This document shows positions 11,941 to 23,344 of a stretch of 64,000 nt of DNA, one piece after another. Position 1 is the stretch's first letter; each line of letters begins with the position of its first letter. This DNA is from Liriodendron chinense (lineage: Eukaryota > Streptophyta > Magnoliopsida > Magnoliales > Magnoliaceae): NCBI GenBank assembly GCA_003013855.2, contig ML058494.1, forward strand, positions 62,001 to 126,000. The letters run 5' to 3'. The position numbers and the translations under genes were made by a program. The notes below the pieces were generated by a model. The model did no database searches and was not told the DNA's origin. It saw only the letters and a list, made by a program, of their open reading frames with translations.

Positions 11941-12691
11941 CAAAGAGAAAGGACACCAAAGGAAAAGAGAAAGATAGGATAAGTGTGCATACCTAATCCA
12001 AAGGTTGAAGTTAATAGCCAAGATCTTTCACAAGCAACTAATGGATGGATGGAGCTTAAGTGAAGGAACAAGGGAAGAGAGGGTGTGAATTGTTTCTCTC
12101 CCTCTCCTCTCTTTATAACCACTCTCTACCCCTCTCTCTAATTAATGAAGCAAAGGGGTTGACGTGGGAGGAGTGGGGAGGCATGGGGTGAGATGTTGGT
12201 CATCATTACTTCTCCTCTTTTTTTTTATTAATTTGTTTTATTTTTTTCTTTCTTTTCATCTTTATTATATATTATCACTTTTTATTTTTTTATTTTTTTT
12301 ATACTTATTGCAATCATGTTAAGCAAAGGGAGATGATTGCCTATGAGACTGTGGAGTGGGTCCCACATGGGTGGGCCCATGCAGGTGGACCACACGCAAA
12401 CTACATAGTTTATAGGGTTTCGATCAAACGGGCATATCTTCGCGCTCGGGTCTCAGATTGACGCATCGTTTTCACCATTGTGACCGCAACGACGATACGA
12501 TCAATATGACAGAGGTTTCAGGATCTTAGGACTTTGGTCATTTGGATGCAAACTACGCATTGCCAGTCCAAGGCACCAGGAGTCGCGCACAAATTGACGA
12601 AAGAGTCACGGAAGGGCATTACACATACACACATACTTTGAATTCTCATGGTAACACCCGAGTACAGAAAAGTACGGGGTGTTACACGTGC

Positions 12692-13204
12692 CAACCAACA
12701 TTCGATACTCGTGTATTTCAGAGGTCACACGTCATAAAAATACGGGAAGATGGCCCAGAGTTGCACCACTCGATTAAAAATCCTCGATCAAGAAGTTGTG
12801 GAGTGCCTTCTCAAGGTCACCCGTTAGAAAAATACGGGAAGAGGGCCTTGGACTGTGCTGACCAACATTTGATGCTTGTGTATTCCAGTGATCACCAGTT
12901 ATAAAAATATGGGAAGATGGCCCAGAGTTGCACCACTTGATAAAATCCTGACAGTTCTTCAACTCAGATAACTTGAAAGAAAATGGGACATAGACATCCG
13001 ACTTGTCTAAAAATGTGGCTCAGTCAATAACAAGAAAACAAATAGGTCTCTACGACTATGAACTCAAGGGCATAATCCCCGATGGGTTAGTCTTTTGCCT
13101 TCTAATCAAGGGTAATCAACCATTGATGTAATTAAAGGCTCGTGACAAGCATCACAGCCTGGAATGTAAAAGATCTCAGAATCTCTGGAATAAAATTCAC
13201 CTTG
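12692..13204 (+). repeat. Middle piece of the G 3' LTR
   Basis: Continues the 166-bp repeat broken by the solo LTR and runs to the insertion point of element A. It matches 3,590-4,115 of the 5' copy. No gene is seen. Confidence 0.7.
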
Positions 13205-13210
13205 CGATAA

Positions 13211-13239
13211 AATTAAAGGCTCGTGACAAGCATCACAGC
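13211..13239 (+). repeat. 29-bp duplicated filler at the A insertion edge
   Basis: These bases repeat 13,130-13,158 exactly (AATTAAAGGCTCG ... ATCACAGC). They replace the outermost bases of the left LTR, which should read TGTTCGCTCGCC before TCAAGTGCAAGG. Confidence 0.9.
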
Positions 13240-14657
13240 TTCAAGTGCAAGGCTGCGATGTAGTAATAAATCTCGGTAAGACCGAGGTCGATGCACAGGA
13301 AATTAGAGAACAATTTCTAAGTTATTCCAGCAACTAGGATTGTAACAATTTAGAGGTTCAATTAAGAAAATTATGCTAAAACAGTAACTTAAGAAAAATA
13401 ATAATTAAAGGCACTAAGGCTTTCAAGGATCCACTTGTAACAATCCCATGTCAATCCAAGCATAAAACTCAACTAGATGTGAAGTCCTATCTCTCATCTA
13501 GTTGGAAAATAAAGCATTAAGGCACATTCAATCTCACTTAAGTTGAACTTCCAAGTTCTAGTCTCATTCAACCACATATAGAATTCGAAATCATAGCCTT
13601 CGGAGTAACAGCCATACTTATGGACTATGGCATGCTCAAGGGTTATCATAATTCAAATCTAATCAAGCAAAACATGATAATCTCAGAGAATTGCAAAGAA
13701 TCCATGTCCGGAACACATGAACTCTCATAAAACTTCTAAAAATATCAACTTTAAGAACTAAAACATTCAAAATTCAAACTTGAAGTAAAGCTACTTGAAT
13801 TAAATTGAATCAAACATAAAATTGGCTACAAGCTTCACCTCTTAGCCTTAGCTGAGAGATTTTAGCCGAGCATTGTCATACTACAACTAGAACTCATAAA
13901 AGAGAACTAAAAAACATAAAAATCGGGAGTTTGGAGGGTTGTAAACGCTCCACGACGACTTCCTTCCTCTCCCACGAAGTTCCTTAGCTTCTATGATGCC
14001 TTAGGAAGAGCCCCTAGGTGTCCTTTTATAGTGGGGAAGCTCTATTACGTCAGAATCTTCCAGAATTTGCTAACGTTACGTACTTGTGCAGAGAAAATCG
14101 GATCTGAAATTAGAAACTATCTATTTTTACACATGGCCGACCGCTCACTGCCAGTCGGACTGGGCTGGCTGACCGGTTAGGACCGGTCGAATAGGCTTGT
14201 AGTCAGTCCAGCATGCATCAGAGGAAGATCCGACCCGTTGGCCGACCGGTCTTGACCGGTCGGACTGGATATGTTAGGAGTCCAGAGAGTACAGGGAAGT
14301 AGCCGACTTGTAGACCGACCGGTCAGGACCGGTCGGACCAAGCCGGTCCTCTATCCAATGAGCTTCAAGGTGGCCGGCAGGTCAGCCTTTCGGTCAGGAC
14401 CGGTCGGTTCTTGTTCTTTCTCTTCTTTTTCTTCCTTTCTTTCCTCTTCTCTCTTATACTTACTTTTTTCTTTCTTTGGTCCTCCTTCCATCTTCATCCA
14501 ATGGCTCTAAATGGCTCCTTTTGGTCACCAATTTGGCGAAGTCCGCTCTTATTCCTACAGTCACAAAACATGCATTAGATGGGCCTTTTAAACATGCAAA
14601 ACCATACATATAATGTGATGTAGTGGGTTATATCATGTATAAATTGGAGGTTCAACA
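13240..14657 (-). repeat. Element A 3' LTR
   Basis: On the minus strand it starts TGTTGAACCTCC at 14,657. It matches the 5' LTR at 21,513-22,948 with many point differences. It contains a TATA box (TATAAAAG, 14,030-14,023), degenerate GACCGGTC pairs at 14,171-14,405 and a hairpin CTCGGT-CTT-ACCGAG at 13,286-13,272. Confidence 0.9.
14171..14405 (-). promoter_or_regulatory. GACCGGTC pairs in A 3' LTR U3
   Basis: Four pairs of GACCGGTC-like octamers with 2-bp spacers (TT or CT/AG), partly mutated, lie upstream of the TATA box on the minus strand. The same arrangement occurs in B, C and F. Confidence 0.6.
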
Positions 14658-15811
14658 CACCCCCCAACCAGCTTTTTATTAGTCCCGAGCAAAACATGTG
14701 TGAAATAAGTTCAAAACTCCAAAACCAACTCTCCTTCAGAAACTTTGTTTCTATCCATTCCAAGATATACAAGTATAAAATTTGGAATAATTAGGTGATA
14801 GAAGTTGAAACCTTAAACTCTCAAAACATAATAAGTGTCCATATGAAATTTTCGTTGATTGATTGATAAATACAAGAACTCGAACAAATTCAACCTAGTG
14901 TGCATAGTGGAAGTTCATCTCATGAGTTTCTGAGATTATCTTCTTCATAGATCAACTGAACTATGGATCTCAAGGTGCACAGAGCAACAACAAGACAGTG
15001 ATAGGAATTTGCCTTACCGTCCTTCCAACGACTTTCACACTACGTCCCATTTCCGGCTTTGGTTATGGGTAGACCATCCCCCGGTTGGTAATCGGTAGCC
15101 CTTTTCAAAATTTTCCAGCATTTTTTCCATTATTCCCAATTTCATCCTTCCTTTTCCTTTTTCTTTTAAATTAGATAGGATTTTTAGAAATCCATATCTT
15201 TCATTATTTTCCCATGGACAAGGATGGACAAAGTACCCTCGGCTTGGTATCTTAACACCTCAAATCTAAGTCTAGCTAACCTGCGAATCACATAATCCCT
15301 TTAACCATGAAAATTGTGTAATGTGAAGTAGGTGTAAGAGTGTTCAAATTTTCTATCAATCACATAAATAGGGGAATTCTCATATAAAACCATTATATCA
15401 AGAGAAGTTCAAGACTTGTAACATCACTCACTTCGTATCCCCTTTTCTTACACTCGTATCATCTCGAATGCATAGAAATAAAGTTGTCTAAAAGAGTTTT
15501 GAGATTTTTAGAAAATTCAAAAAATTTTTGCACATATGATGCTCGAAATGTTGCAACTTTCTAGATGAGGAATCTCATCTCACCCCCCAACCAAATATTA
15601 CATTGTCCTCAATGTAAAAAGATATGCAATAAGCATGAACATGAGAGCAAATGTGAAATATAAGAGAGTGAGAACAATAGTACCTGAGATAGTCAATCAT
15701 GGACGTCTTCAACTCCAACAACTAAATCCTACTAACATAGTAAAACTAAAATAGAAAAAACAAATAAACCTACCTACACTATACCTCCGTCAGACTAGGA
15801 GGTCAGTCATC
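14658..15811 (-). other. Element A 3' untranslated internal region with two polypurine tracts
   Basis: 1,154 bp without a coding frame lie between integrase and the 3' LTR. The polypurine tract TGGTTGGGGGGTG (14,670-14,658) adjoins the LTR. An identical 13-mer is at 15,593-15,581, next to a hairpin (ACATTG-AGGA-CAATGT on the minus strand). The block at 15,006-15,100 (containing TTTCACACTACGTCCCATTT and CCCCCGGTTGGTA) is almost identical in C and F. There is no env-like gene. Confidence 0.75.
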
Positions 15812-17233
15812 CTAATACACAGGATCATTCAGAGTGATGGACATGTCCTCTGAATCGAATTTCTCAACAAATGGGCGTTGTCCATTAACTTTAAAACAAT
15901 TACAATTTGCTGCATTCTCAATCTCAACAGCCCCACGAGGAAAAATGTCTTTAACAATATATGGGCTGGTCCATCGAGATTGTAATTTTTTCAGAAAAAG
16001 ATGAAGTCGGGAATTATACAAGAGTACTTTCTGACCTTCATGGAATGATTTCCTAAATATATGTTTGTCATGAAAGGCATTCATCCTACTCTTGTAAATC
16101 CTCGAGTTCTCATATGCATCGTTCCAGATCTCATCAAGCTCATTAAGTTGGAGTTTGCGAAGCGAGCTAGCCTTGTCAATGTTAAAATTTAATGACTAAA
16201 TTGCCCAATAGGCTTTTTGTTCAATCTCCATAGGCAAGTGGCAAGCTTTCCCATAGACAAGTCTATAAGGGGACATTCCAATGGGGGTCTTGTAAGCGGT
16301 ACGGTGAGCCCAAAGTGCATCATCTAATCGTAGTGACCAATCTTTGCGATATGGCCTCACCGTCTTTTTCAAAATTTGTTTGATTTCCCGATTGGAAATT
16401 TCAGCTTGCCCACTCGTCTGAGGGTGATATAGGGTACTCCCTTTATGACTAATGCCATATTTCTTCATTAAGGCTTCAAAAGGCCTATCGCAAAAGTGAG
16501 AACCACCATCACTAATGATGGCTCAAGGCGTTCCAAATCTGGAAAGTATGTTTTCTTTGAGGAACTTTAGAACCGTATGATGATCGTTGGTTCTACATGG
16601 AATAGCCTCTATCCATTTAGACACATAGTCTACGGCAAGCAATATATAGACATGTTCAAAAGATGAGGGGAACGATCCCATGAAATCGATGCCCCAACAG
16701 TCAAAGACTTCAAGATGTTGAATTGAGGTAAGAGGCATCATATTTCGACGGGATAATCCTCCTAACTTTTGACAACACTCGCATGCTTTGCAAAACTCGT
16801 GGGTGTCCTTAAATAGAGTGGGCCAATAAAAACCACACTGCATAATTTTTGCAATGGTTTTCTTGGCGAAAAAATGACACCCACATGCTTGATCATGGCA
16901 AAAGGAGATGACAGAGTTATGTTCATCGTCAGGGACACATCTCCTTATAATTTAGTTTGGACAATATTTAAACAGTAAAGGTTCATCCCAGAAAAATTTG
17001 CACACTTCCCTTAAAAATTTTCGTTTGTCCTGCACAGTCTAATGAATCGGCATCGCACCTGTAGAAAGATAATTGGCTATGTCAACGTACCATGGTGGAT
17101 GCATAGCAACAAAGAGTTGCTCATCAGGGAATGAGTCCTCAATAGGTGACTCGTCAATAGAATTAGGTAGGACTAGGCGGGATAGATGATCCGCTACCAC
17201 ATTTTCTACTCCCTTCTTGTCGTTGATCTCCAA
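15812..17233 (-). pseudogene. pol: Element A RNase H tail and integrase (broken)
   Basis: Pieces in one frame (17,233-17,039; 16,843-16,523; 16,468-16,196; 16,084-15,812) are separated by stops. Visible integrase parts are the CX2C half of the HHCC zinc finger (CKACECCQK), the first catalytic Asp in FDCWGIDFMG, and HPQTSGQAEISNREIK, which carries the catalytic Glu. The region of the second Asp (ISDGGSHF type) is broken by a stop at about 16,515. These are standard Athila integrase motifs. The product would insert cDNA in the nucleus, but this copy cannot make it. Confidence 0.85.
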
Positions 17234-17261
17234 ATCAAGTTCTTAAAGGAGTAGGATCCAT

Positions 17262-18443
17262 CTAACCAAACAGGGGCTTGGCATCCTTCTTAGAAAGAAG
17301 GTGTTTCAGCGCCACATGATCTGTGTAAACGATGACCTTGGATCCTATTAAGTAAGGCCTGAATTTGTCCAAGGCAAAAATGACGGCTAGAAGCTCTTTC
17401 TTCGTAGTCGAGTAATTAACTTGGGCGGGATTCAAGGTCCTACTAGCATAGTAGATAACATAGGGCTTCTTATCTTTCTTTTGGCCTAACACCGCCCCAA
17501 TAGCATAATCGCTCGCATCGCACATCAACTCAAAAGGTATGGACCAATCCGGTGGTTGCATGATAGGAGCGGTTGTCAACATGTCTTTTAGCTTTGAAAA
17601 AGCTAATTGACATTCGGCACTCCACTCAAATTGGTTCTCCTTTTGGAGAAGGTTACATAAAGGCCTTGAGATATGACTAAAATCCTTTATGAACCTTCTA
17701 TAGAAGCCCGTGTGTCCAAGGAAGGACCGCACATCGCGTATGCTTTTGGGTGGTGGTAGATTGGAAATTATATCAATTTTTGCCTTATCTACCTCTATTC
17801 CATTAGACGAGATAATATGTCCAAGGACTATTCCTCTTTGTACCTTGAAATGACACTTTTCCCAGTTTAAAATGTGGTTCTTCTCCGCATACCTTGTCAA
17901 GACCAACTTCAAGTGATTGAGGCACTCATCAAAAGTACAACCAAAAACTGAAAAATCGTCCATGAATAACTTGAGAAATTCACCCACCATGTCCGAGAAA
18001 ATACTCAACATGCATCGTTGGAATGTGGCGGGTGCATTACATAGCCCGAATGGCATTCTTTGGTATGCGAAGGTGCCAAATGGGCATATAAAAGTGGTCT
18101 TCTCTTGGTCTTTTGGGGCTATTTCAATTTGGTTGTAACCGAAATAGCCATCGAGGAAGTAATAATAGGAATGACCTGCTAACATCTCCAAAATTTGATC
18201 TATGAATGGGAGAGGAAAGTGGTCCTTGCTAGTGACCGTGCTGAGCTTCCGATAATCAATGCACATGTGCCAACCGGTGGTTACTCTAGTCAGTATAAGT
18301 TCGTTGTTGGCATTTTCTATGATGGTAATACCCGATTTCTTAGGGATAAATTGAGTAGGACTCACCCATTGGCTATCCGAGATGGGGTAGATGATACCCA
18401 CATCTAGTAGCTTTAACACCTCGACTTTGATAACCTCCATCAT
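17262..18443 (-). pseudogene. pol: Element A reverse transcriptase / RNase H (longest intact piece)
   Basis: A 393-codon open piece. It has DVGIIYPISDSQWVSPTQ at the N-terminus, MCIDYRKL, the catalytic LFMDDFSVFG (Athila FMDD form of the YxDD box) near residue 165, and RNase H motifs DASDYAIGAVLGQ and TTKKELLAV. It would copy element RNA to cDNA within the virus-like particle. It is in a different frame from the protease piece upstream and stops before the integrase, so frameshifts flank it. Confidence 0.9.
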
Positions 18444-18475
18444 GTTTGGATTTAGCCTTCTTTGAGGTTGTTAAG

Positions 18476-19747
18476 TCATTTTTTCATTTCTTCGAGGTGT
18501 ATACGGTGAGTACAATTCGAAGAATCTATCCCTTTGAGATCCGCTATTGTCCAACCTATGGCTCCCCTATGTTCTCTGAGTAGCTCAATCAACTTGAGCT
18601 CTTGGTCTTTCCCTAGGTGAGAGGCAATGACAACCGAGAATGTTTCTTCTTGACCTAAGTATACATATTTATGCTCGGATGACAATGGTTTAAGGTCAAG
18701 CTTCGGTGGTTTGATGTTAGATGGTAGAGGCCTTGATGTGGTTGGTGGCAATCTTTCAAAATGGGGCCTCCACCGGCTAGTACCATCTACCGGTCTCTCA
18801 ATATTCAATGCTTGCACAATTTCACTAATGATGGGGTCTTTGGAATCCTCGAAATGTGCCAAGCATGTCTCCAAGCTTTCTAGTGGTTCAAGTTGGAGGA
18901 GCTCATCTTCTTTAAAAGATTCGAGCATGTTTATCTCAAAGAGATCGTCATCATCAACATCGCTGTGCCTTTTGCCCAAGTGGAACACATTCACCAATAA
19001 TGTCATGTTCCCAAAGGATAATTGTATCACCTCGTTCTGGCAATTGATGATTGCGTTTGATGTAATAAGGAACAGGCGGCCTAAAATCACCAGTGTTTGA
19101 GTGCTAGCATCTAAAATCAGTTGTGTGTCCAAGATGATAAAATCTACCGGGTAGTAGAATTTTTCAACTTGGACTAGAACATCCTCAACTATCCCTCTCG
19201 GTACATGGATAGATCTATTAGCGAGTTGCAACATGGTTTTGGTGGGTTTTAATTCACCAAGACCCAATTGTTCATATACCGAGTACGAGATCAAGTTTAC
19301 GCTTGCCCCCAAATCTAGCAATGAACACTCAATCCGGTAGTCTCCAATAATATATAAGATTGTGGGACTACCGGGATCTTTGAATTTTGGGGGGATCTTT
19401 TGAGTGAGAATGGCACTCACTTGCTCATTTAAGAAGGCCTTTTGCTGCACATTATATTTTCGTTTAGTTGTGCATAGGTCCTTTAGAAACTTGGCATAAG
19501 AGGGGATTTGTTTGATGGCATCCAGCAAGGGAATGTTTATCTTGACTTGTCTAAAAATCTCTAAAATATCATGAGAGTTTAGAAGAGATTTTGGAGCAAC
19601 CAATCTCGAAGGGAATGGTGCTACGGGCTTATAAATGCGTTCCTTTTCTTGTGGGGCTAAGTTGAATCCGTCCTCATCCTCAGAATTTACCTGATCATTA
19701 GGCTTGTCGGCCTTCACCTGGAATAGATTTGTTAATTTGTTTACCAC
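18476..19747 (-). pseudogene. pol: Element A protease and linker (frameshifted from gag)
   Basis: A 423-codon open piece. The aspartic protease signature is DLGASVNLISYSVYEQLGLG near residue 145; the D-L-G-A form is usual for Athila rather than an obvious mutation. It continues through DFIILDTQ and VILGRLFLITSNAIINCQNE, then an acidic linker, and ends near the RT start (LKGIDSSNCTHRIHL). It overlaps the gag piece by about 50 bp in another frame, indicating a frameshift. Confidence 0.85.
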
Positions 19748-21248
19748 TTCTAAGAGTGGTGACGGATTTGACTTGCTCCATATGCTGGTTGAAGGGATCA
19801 GGAATGCTTACTTCATGTACTTGCTTTGGATTGGGCTGAGGTTGGGCCGGGAAGGTCCCTTCCCTAGCATTCAAGCGTCTCTTAATCTCATCAATCGAGA
19901 CTTTAAGCTCTTGGAACATTTGCTGATTCGTTTGGTTAATTTGCGTTTGTCCTTGTATAAATGCTTTTAAAGTATCCTCCATTAAGAATTGAGGTGGGGC
20001 CATATTTTGCATGGGTGGCCCTCCTTGAGAGTTGGTAGGATTGCTCGTGCGAGCATTCTTCCAACTGAAATTTGGGTGGTTCTTCCAAGTAGAATTGTAC
20101 GTATTACCCACCGGTCCATTTAAAGGCCATTGATAACCATATGTGGCATTTGCATGTTCATGTAACACCTCTTGAAATGCAGGAATTGTAGGACAATCTT
20201 GTGTAGCGTGTAAATTGCTGAAACAAATCTCACATATTGTCTCAATAGCTTCATTGGACTTTGAAACTCCACTCTTACTAAGTTCAATGGCCTCGATCTT
20301 CCTTATGAGGTTGGCTAACCTTGCGTTCACATCGTCTTCCTCCTTGAGGATATAGATCACTCCTTTCTCTTTCTCTTAAGTAGGCTTGGGGTTATTAGAT
20401 TTATCCAAGGTATCCCATGATTGGGCATTCTCGGCCAACATATCCAAATAACTCCAAGCTTCATCTAGATTTTTTCTCATGAACTCATCGTTGCACATCA
20501 TCTCTATGAATTAGCACATATTGGAACTTAATCCATCGTTGAAGAAGTTTATGATTCGCCAACTTTCGTAGCCATGATATGGGCAAACAAGTAGGAGGTC
20601 CTTAAACCTTTCCTAACATTGGAAGAAAGATTCACCCTCTTTAACCGAAAAGTTCATTATGGCTCTTCGAATGGTGTTTGTTTTATGAGTCGGGAAGAAC
20701 TTTTTCAAGAATTCCTGGGTCATCTCATTCCATGACCCTATCGAGTGTGGTCTAAGAGAATGAAGCCAAGTCTTGGCTCTTTCTTTCAATGAAAAGGGAA
20801 AGAGTTTAAGTTTAATGACATCTTCCGAAACATTAGTATATTGCAAGGTAGCCACCACTTCTTCAAATTCCTTTAAGTACAAATATGGGCTGTCAAAGTC
20901 TAGCCCATGGAACTTTGGTATAAGTTGAATTACACTTAGCTTTATATCATTATTTCCCCCGGTTGGTGGTAAGACCACGTAAGAGGGTGTAGTTGCACGG
21001 GCCGGTTGTAGGTAGTCCCGTAATGATCTCTTTGGAAGAACGTTGTGTACCTCATTCTCTCCTACTCCCTCTTAATTTGCGTTTGTTGTTCGAGTAGGGG
21101 GGGGACTCCTTAAAGGTGTTTAATCCATACTCCCCAAACTATCACAATGTTCTACAGATTTTCGAATTCGTCTATGAATGGAGAGTGGTCCAACTAAACC
21201 ACCTTCGGATTGGAGATGATTGTTGCGGTCTCGTTCCCAACGGGACAT
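19698..21248 (-). pseudogene. gag: Element A gag (broken)
   Basis: The likely start is the ATG at 21,248 (MSRWERDRNNHLQSEGG), aligned with the start of gag in C. The frame then hits a stop at about 21,120. Capsid-like sequence follows at 20,978-20,613 (LFPFSLKERAKTWL, LKKFFPTHKTN), and 20,360-19,698 contains a CX2CX4HX4C zinc knuckle (CEICFSNLHATQDC). Gag would assemble the particle and bind RNA. Internal stops near 20,610 and 20,380 break it. Confidence 0.8.
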
Positions 21249-21489
21249 AAACCACAAAATCCAAAATCTAAACTAATCCTAAATCTTAAAATCTGAAAAT
21301 AAAAACCAAAAGCCAAAAGAGTCAAGTTAGAAGGATAGTACCGATTTGCTTGAATTAGAAGAACTTCCTACAAAACAAAACAAGCTTTGTTAGTGCTAGA
21401 ATTCAAAAAAACTAATCCTAAGAAAACAATAAAACCTAACTACTTCTACTCTATAGCCACTAAAATAATTTAGAACTGTTATCTAAATT

Positions 21490-21506
21490 CCCCGGCAACG
21501 GCACCA
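21490..21506 (-). other. Element A primer binding site (tRNA-Asp)
   Basis: The minus strand reads TGGTGCCGTTGCCGGGG. It pairs with the 3' end of plant tRNA-Asp (CCCCGGCAACGGCGCCA) with one mismatch, six bases inside the 5' LTR. tRNA-Asp priming is usual for Athila elements. Confidence 0.85.
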
Positions 21507-21512
21507 AAAACT

Positions 21513-22948
21513 TATTCGCTCGCCTCAAGTGCAAGGCTGTGATGTAGTAATAAATCTTAGTAAGACCGAGGTCGATCCACAGGGAATTAGTGAACAATTT
21601 CTAAGTTATTCCAGCAGCTAGGATTGCAACAATTTAGAAGTTCAATTAAGAAAATTATGCTAAATTAGTAACTTAAGAAAAACAGTAATTAAAGGCACTA
21701 AGGCTTTCAAGGATCCACTTGTAACAATCCCATGTCAATCCAATCAATCCAAGCATAAAACTCAACTAGATGTGAAGTCCTATCTCTCATCTAGTTGGAC
21801 AATAAAGCATTAAGGCACATTCAATCTCACTTAAGTTGAACTTCCAAGTTCTAGTCCCATTCAACCAGATATAGAATTCGAAATCATAGCCTTTGGAGTA
21901 ACAACCATGCCTATGGACTATGGCATGCTCAAGGGTTACCATAATTCAAATCTAATCAAGCAAAACATGATAATCTCAGAGAATTGCAAGGAATCCATGT
22001 CCGGAGCACATGAACTCTCATAAAACTTCTAAAAATATCAACTTTAAGAACTAAAACATTCAAAATTCAAACTTGAAGTAAAGCTACTTAAATTAAACTG
22101 AATCAAACATGAAATTGGCTACAAGCTTCACCTCTCAGCCTTAGCTGAGAGATTCTAGCCGAGCATTGTCATACTACAACTAGAACTCATAAAAGAAAAC
22201 TAGAAAACATAAAAACCCGGAGTTTGGAGGGTTGCAAACGCTCCACGACGACTTCCTTCCTCTCCCACGAAGTTCCTTAGCTTCTAGATGCCTTAGGAAG
22301 AGCCCCTAGGTGTCCTTTTATAGTGGGGAAGCTCCCTTGTGTCGGAAACATCAAGAATTTGCTTAAGGTTACGTACTTGCGCAGAGAAAATCAGATATGA
22401 AATTAGAAACTGTCTGTTTTTACACATGGCAGACAGGTCACGGCCAGTCGGACTGGGCTGGCCGACCGGTCAGGACAGGTCGAACAGGCTTGTAGTCAGT
22501 CTAGCGTGCATCAGAGGAAGATCCGACCCGTTGGCCGCCCGGTCTTGATCGGTCGGACTGGATATGTTAAGAGTCCAGAGAGTACAGGGAAGTAGCTGAC
22601 CTGTTGACCGACCGGTTAGGATCGGTCGGACCAAGTTGGTCCTCTATCCAATGAGCTTCAAGGTGGCTGGTAGGTCGGCCGACCGGTCAAGACCAGTCGG
22701 TCCTTGTTATTTCTCTTCTTTTTCTTCCTTTCTTTCCTCTTCTCTTCTACTTGCTTTCTTCTTTCCTTGGTCCTCCTTCCATCTTCATCTAATGGCTCTA
22801 AATGGCTCATTTCGGTCACCAATTGGGCGAAGTCTGCTCTCATTCCTACAGTCACAAAACTATTCATTAGATGGGCCTTTTAAACATGCAAACCATGCAG
22901 ATAATGTGATGTAGTGGGTTATGTCATGTATAAATTGGAGGTTCAACA
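21513..22948 (-). repeat. Element A 5' LTR
   Basis: 1,436 bp. The minus strand starts TGTTGAACCTCC at 22,948 and ends near GCGAGCGAATA at 21,513 (terminal CA mutated to TA). TATA box at 22,322-22,315; degenerate GACCGGTC pairs at 22,463-22,698. Confidence 0.9.
22463..22698 (-). promoter_or_regulatory. GACCGGTC pairs in A 5' LTR U3
   Basis: Four pairs with 2-bp spacers, each with one or two substitutions (for example GACCGGTC-AG-GACAGGTC), upstream of the TATA box on the minus strand. Confidence 0.6.
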
Positions 22949-23129
22949 TGATATCTCTTCTTGTGTACACTTTGTGATTGCTTGTGATTGTCTATAAATG
23001 TCTCTATAATCAGAATTCCCCAGAACAATCAAACATATGAAAAGCTGCCTTTAAGCATTTTTCTAGTTTTAACAATACTCTTGTACTTTTGAACTTTTTA
23101 AATTATTTTCTATTTAAATAAAAAAGAGC

Positions 23130-23342
23130 CACCACCTATTTGAACTCGGCCCGGCTCGGTTCAAAATTTTTTACCTAACCGATCCGGGCTCGAACATGAT
23201 TTTTCTAGAGCAAACCAAACTCGAGCTGCATAGGTTAGCCCAAAACCCAAACCGAGCCTATCCACAAACTGAGGTGGCACAAAAACAAGCCAAACCAAAC
23301 TAGGGCTAACTCTGCTTTACCCGGATCGTTGCCCACCTCTAA
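23130..23342. mobile_element. Possible hAT-derived fragment
   Basis: A GC-rich patch with CTCGGCCCGGCTCGG and a right edge whose reverse complement reads TAGAGGTGGGCAACG. This resembles the TAGGGGTGGGCA-type ends of plant hAT MITEs. The left end and target duplication are not resolved. Confidence 0.3.
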
Positions 23343-23344
23343 TT

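Larger units (their letters stand above)
8117..12686 (-). mobile_element. 4.57-kb solo LTR, Tekay/Del-like
   Basis: Bounded by TG...CA: the minus strand begins TGTAACACCCCGTAC at 12,686 and ends GGGGCGTTACA at 8,117. It is flanked by a perfect 5-bp target duplication, CGTGC (8,112-8,116 and 12,687-12,691). It interrupts the 166-bp repeat of the G LTR. No coding region, primer binding site or second LTR is visible, so a solo LTR formed by LTR-LTR recombination is the simplest reading. The TGTAACACCCCG start and the great length fit the chromovirus Tekay/Del group. Inside are 'AAGTCACTAAGGACACACATC' repeats (8,670-8,800) and the modules listed separately. Confidence 0.8.
13210..22948 (-). mobile_element. 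Athila-lineage LTR retrotransposon A (decayed)
   Basis: A minus-strand Ty3/gypsy element with both LTRs, a tRNA-Asp primer binding site, gag-pol remains in Athila order and a polypurine tract. It sits in the G 3' LTR. The flanks CGATA (13,205-13,209) and TGATA (22,949-22,953) form an imperfect 5-bp target duplication, judged against the empty site CTTGTGATATCTC near 4,107. The outer end of the left LTR is abnormal: its first 13-14 bp are missing and replaced by a 29-bp copy of nearby G sequence (13,211-13,239). Several frameshifts and stops show it is inactive. Confidence 0.9.
5346..23075 (+). repeat. 3' LTR of element G, interrupted by two later insertions
   Basis: Starts TGTTGGGGCTCAAATTC after a polypurine tract and ends CTAGTTTTAACA at 23,075. 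Removing the solo LTR (8,117-12,686), element A (13,210-22,948) and one copy of each target duplication leaves about 3.4 kb. The first 600 bp contain two diverged copies of a block with 'GGAGCGAAATTGGACAT' and 'CAAATGATCCGAAGCACC'. The three retained pieces (5,346-8,116; 12,692-13,209; 22,954-23,075) rejoin colinearly with 2,921-4,237. Confidence 0.75.

Noticed and set aside
8117..12686. A full non-autonomous LTR element
   Set aside because: Only one TG...CA unit with a target duplication, no second LTR, primer site or internal domain was found; a long solo LTR explains it.
17917..18407. Plus-strand frames opposite the A reverse transcriptase
   Set aside because: They are shadows of the conserved RT coding on the minus strand; similar shadows occur opposite C and D pol.
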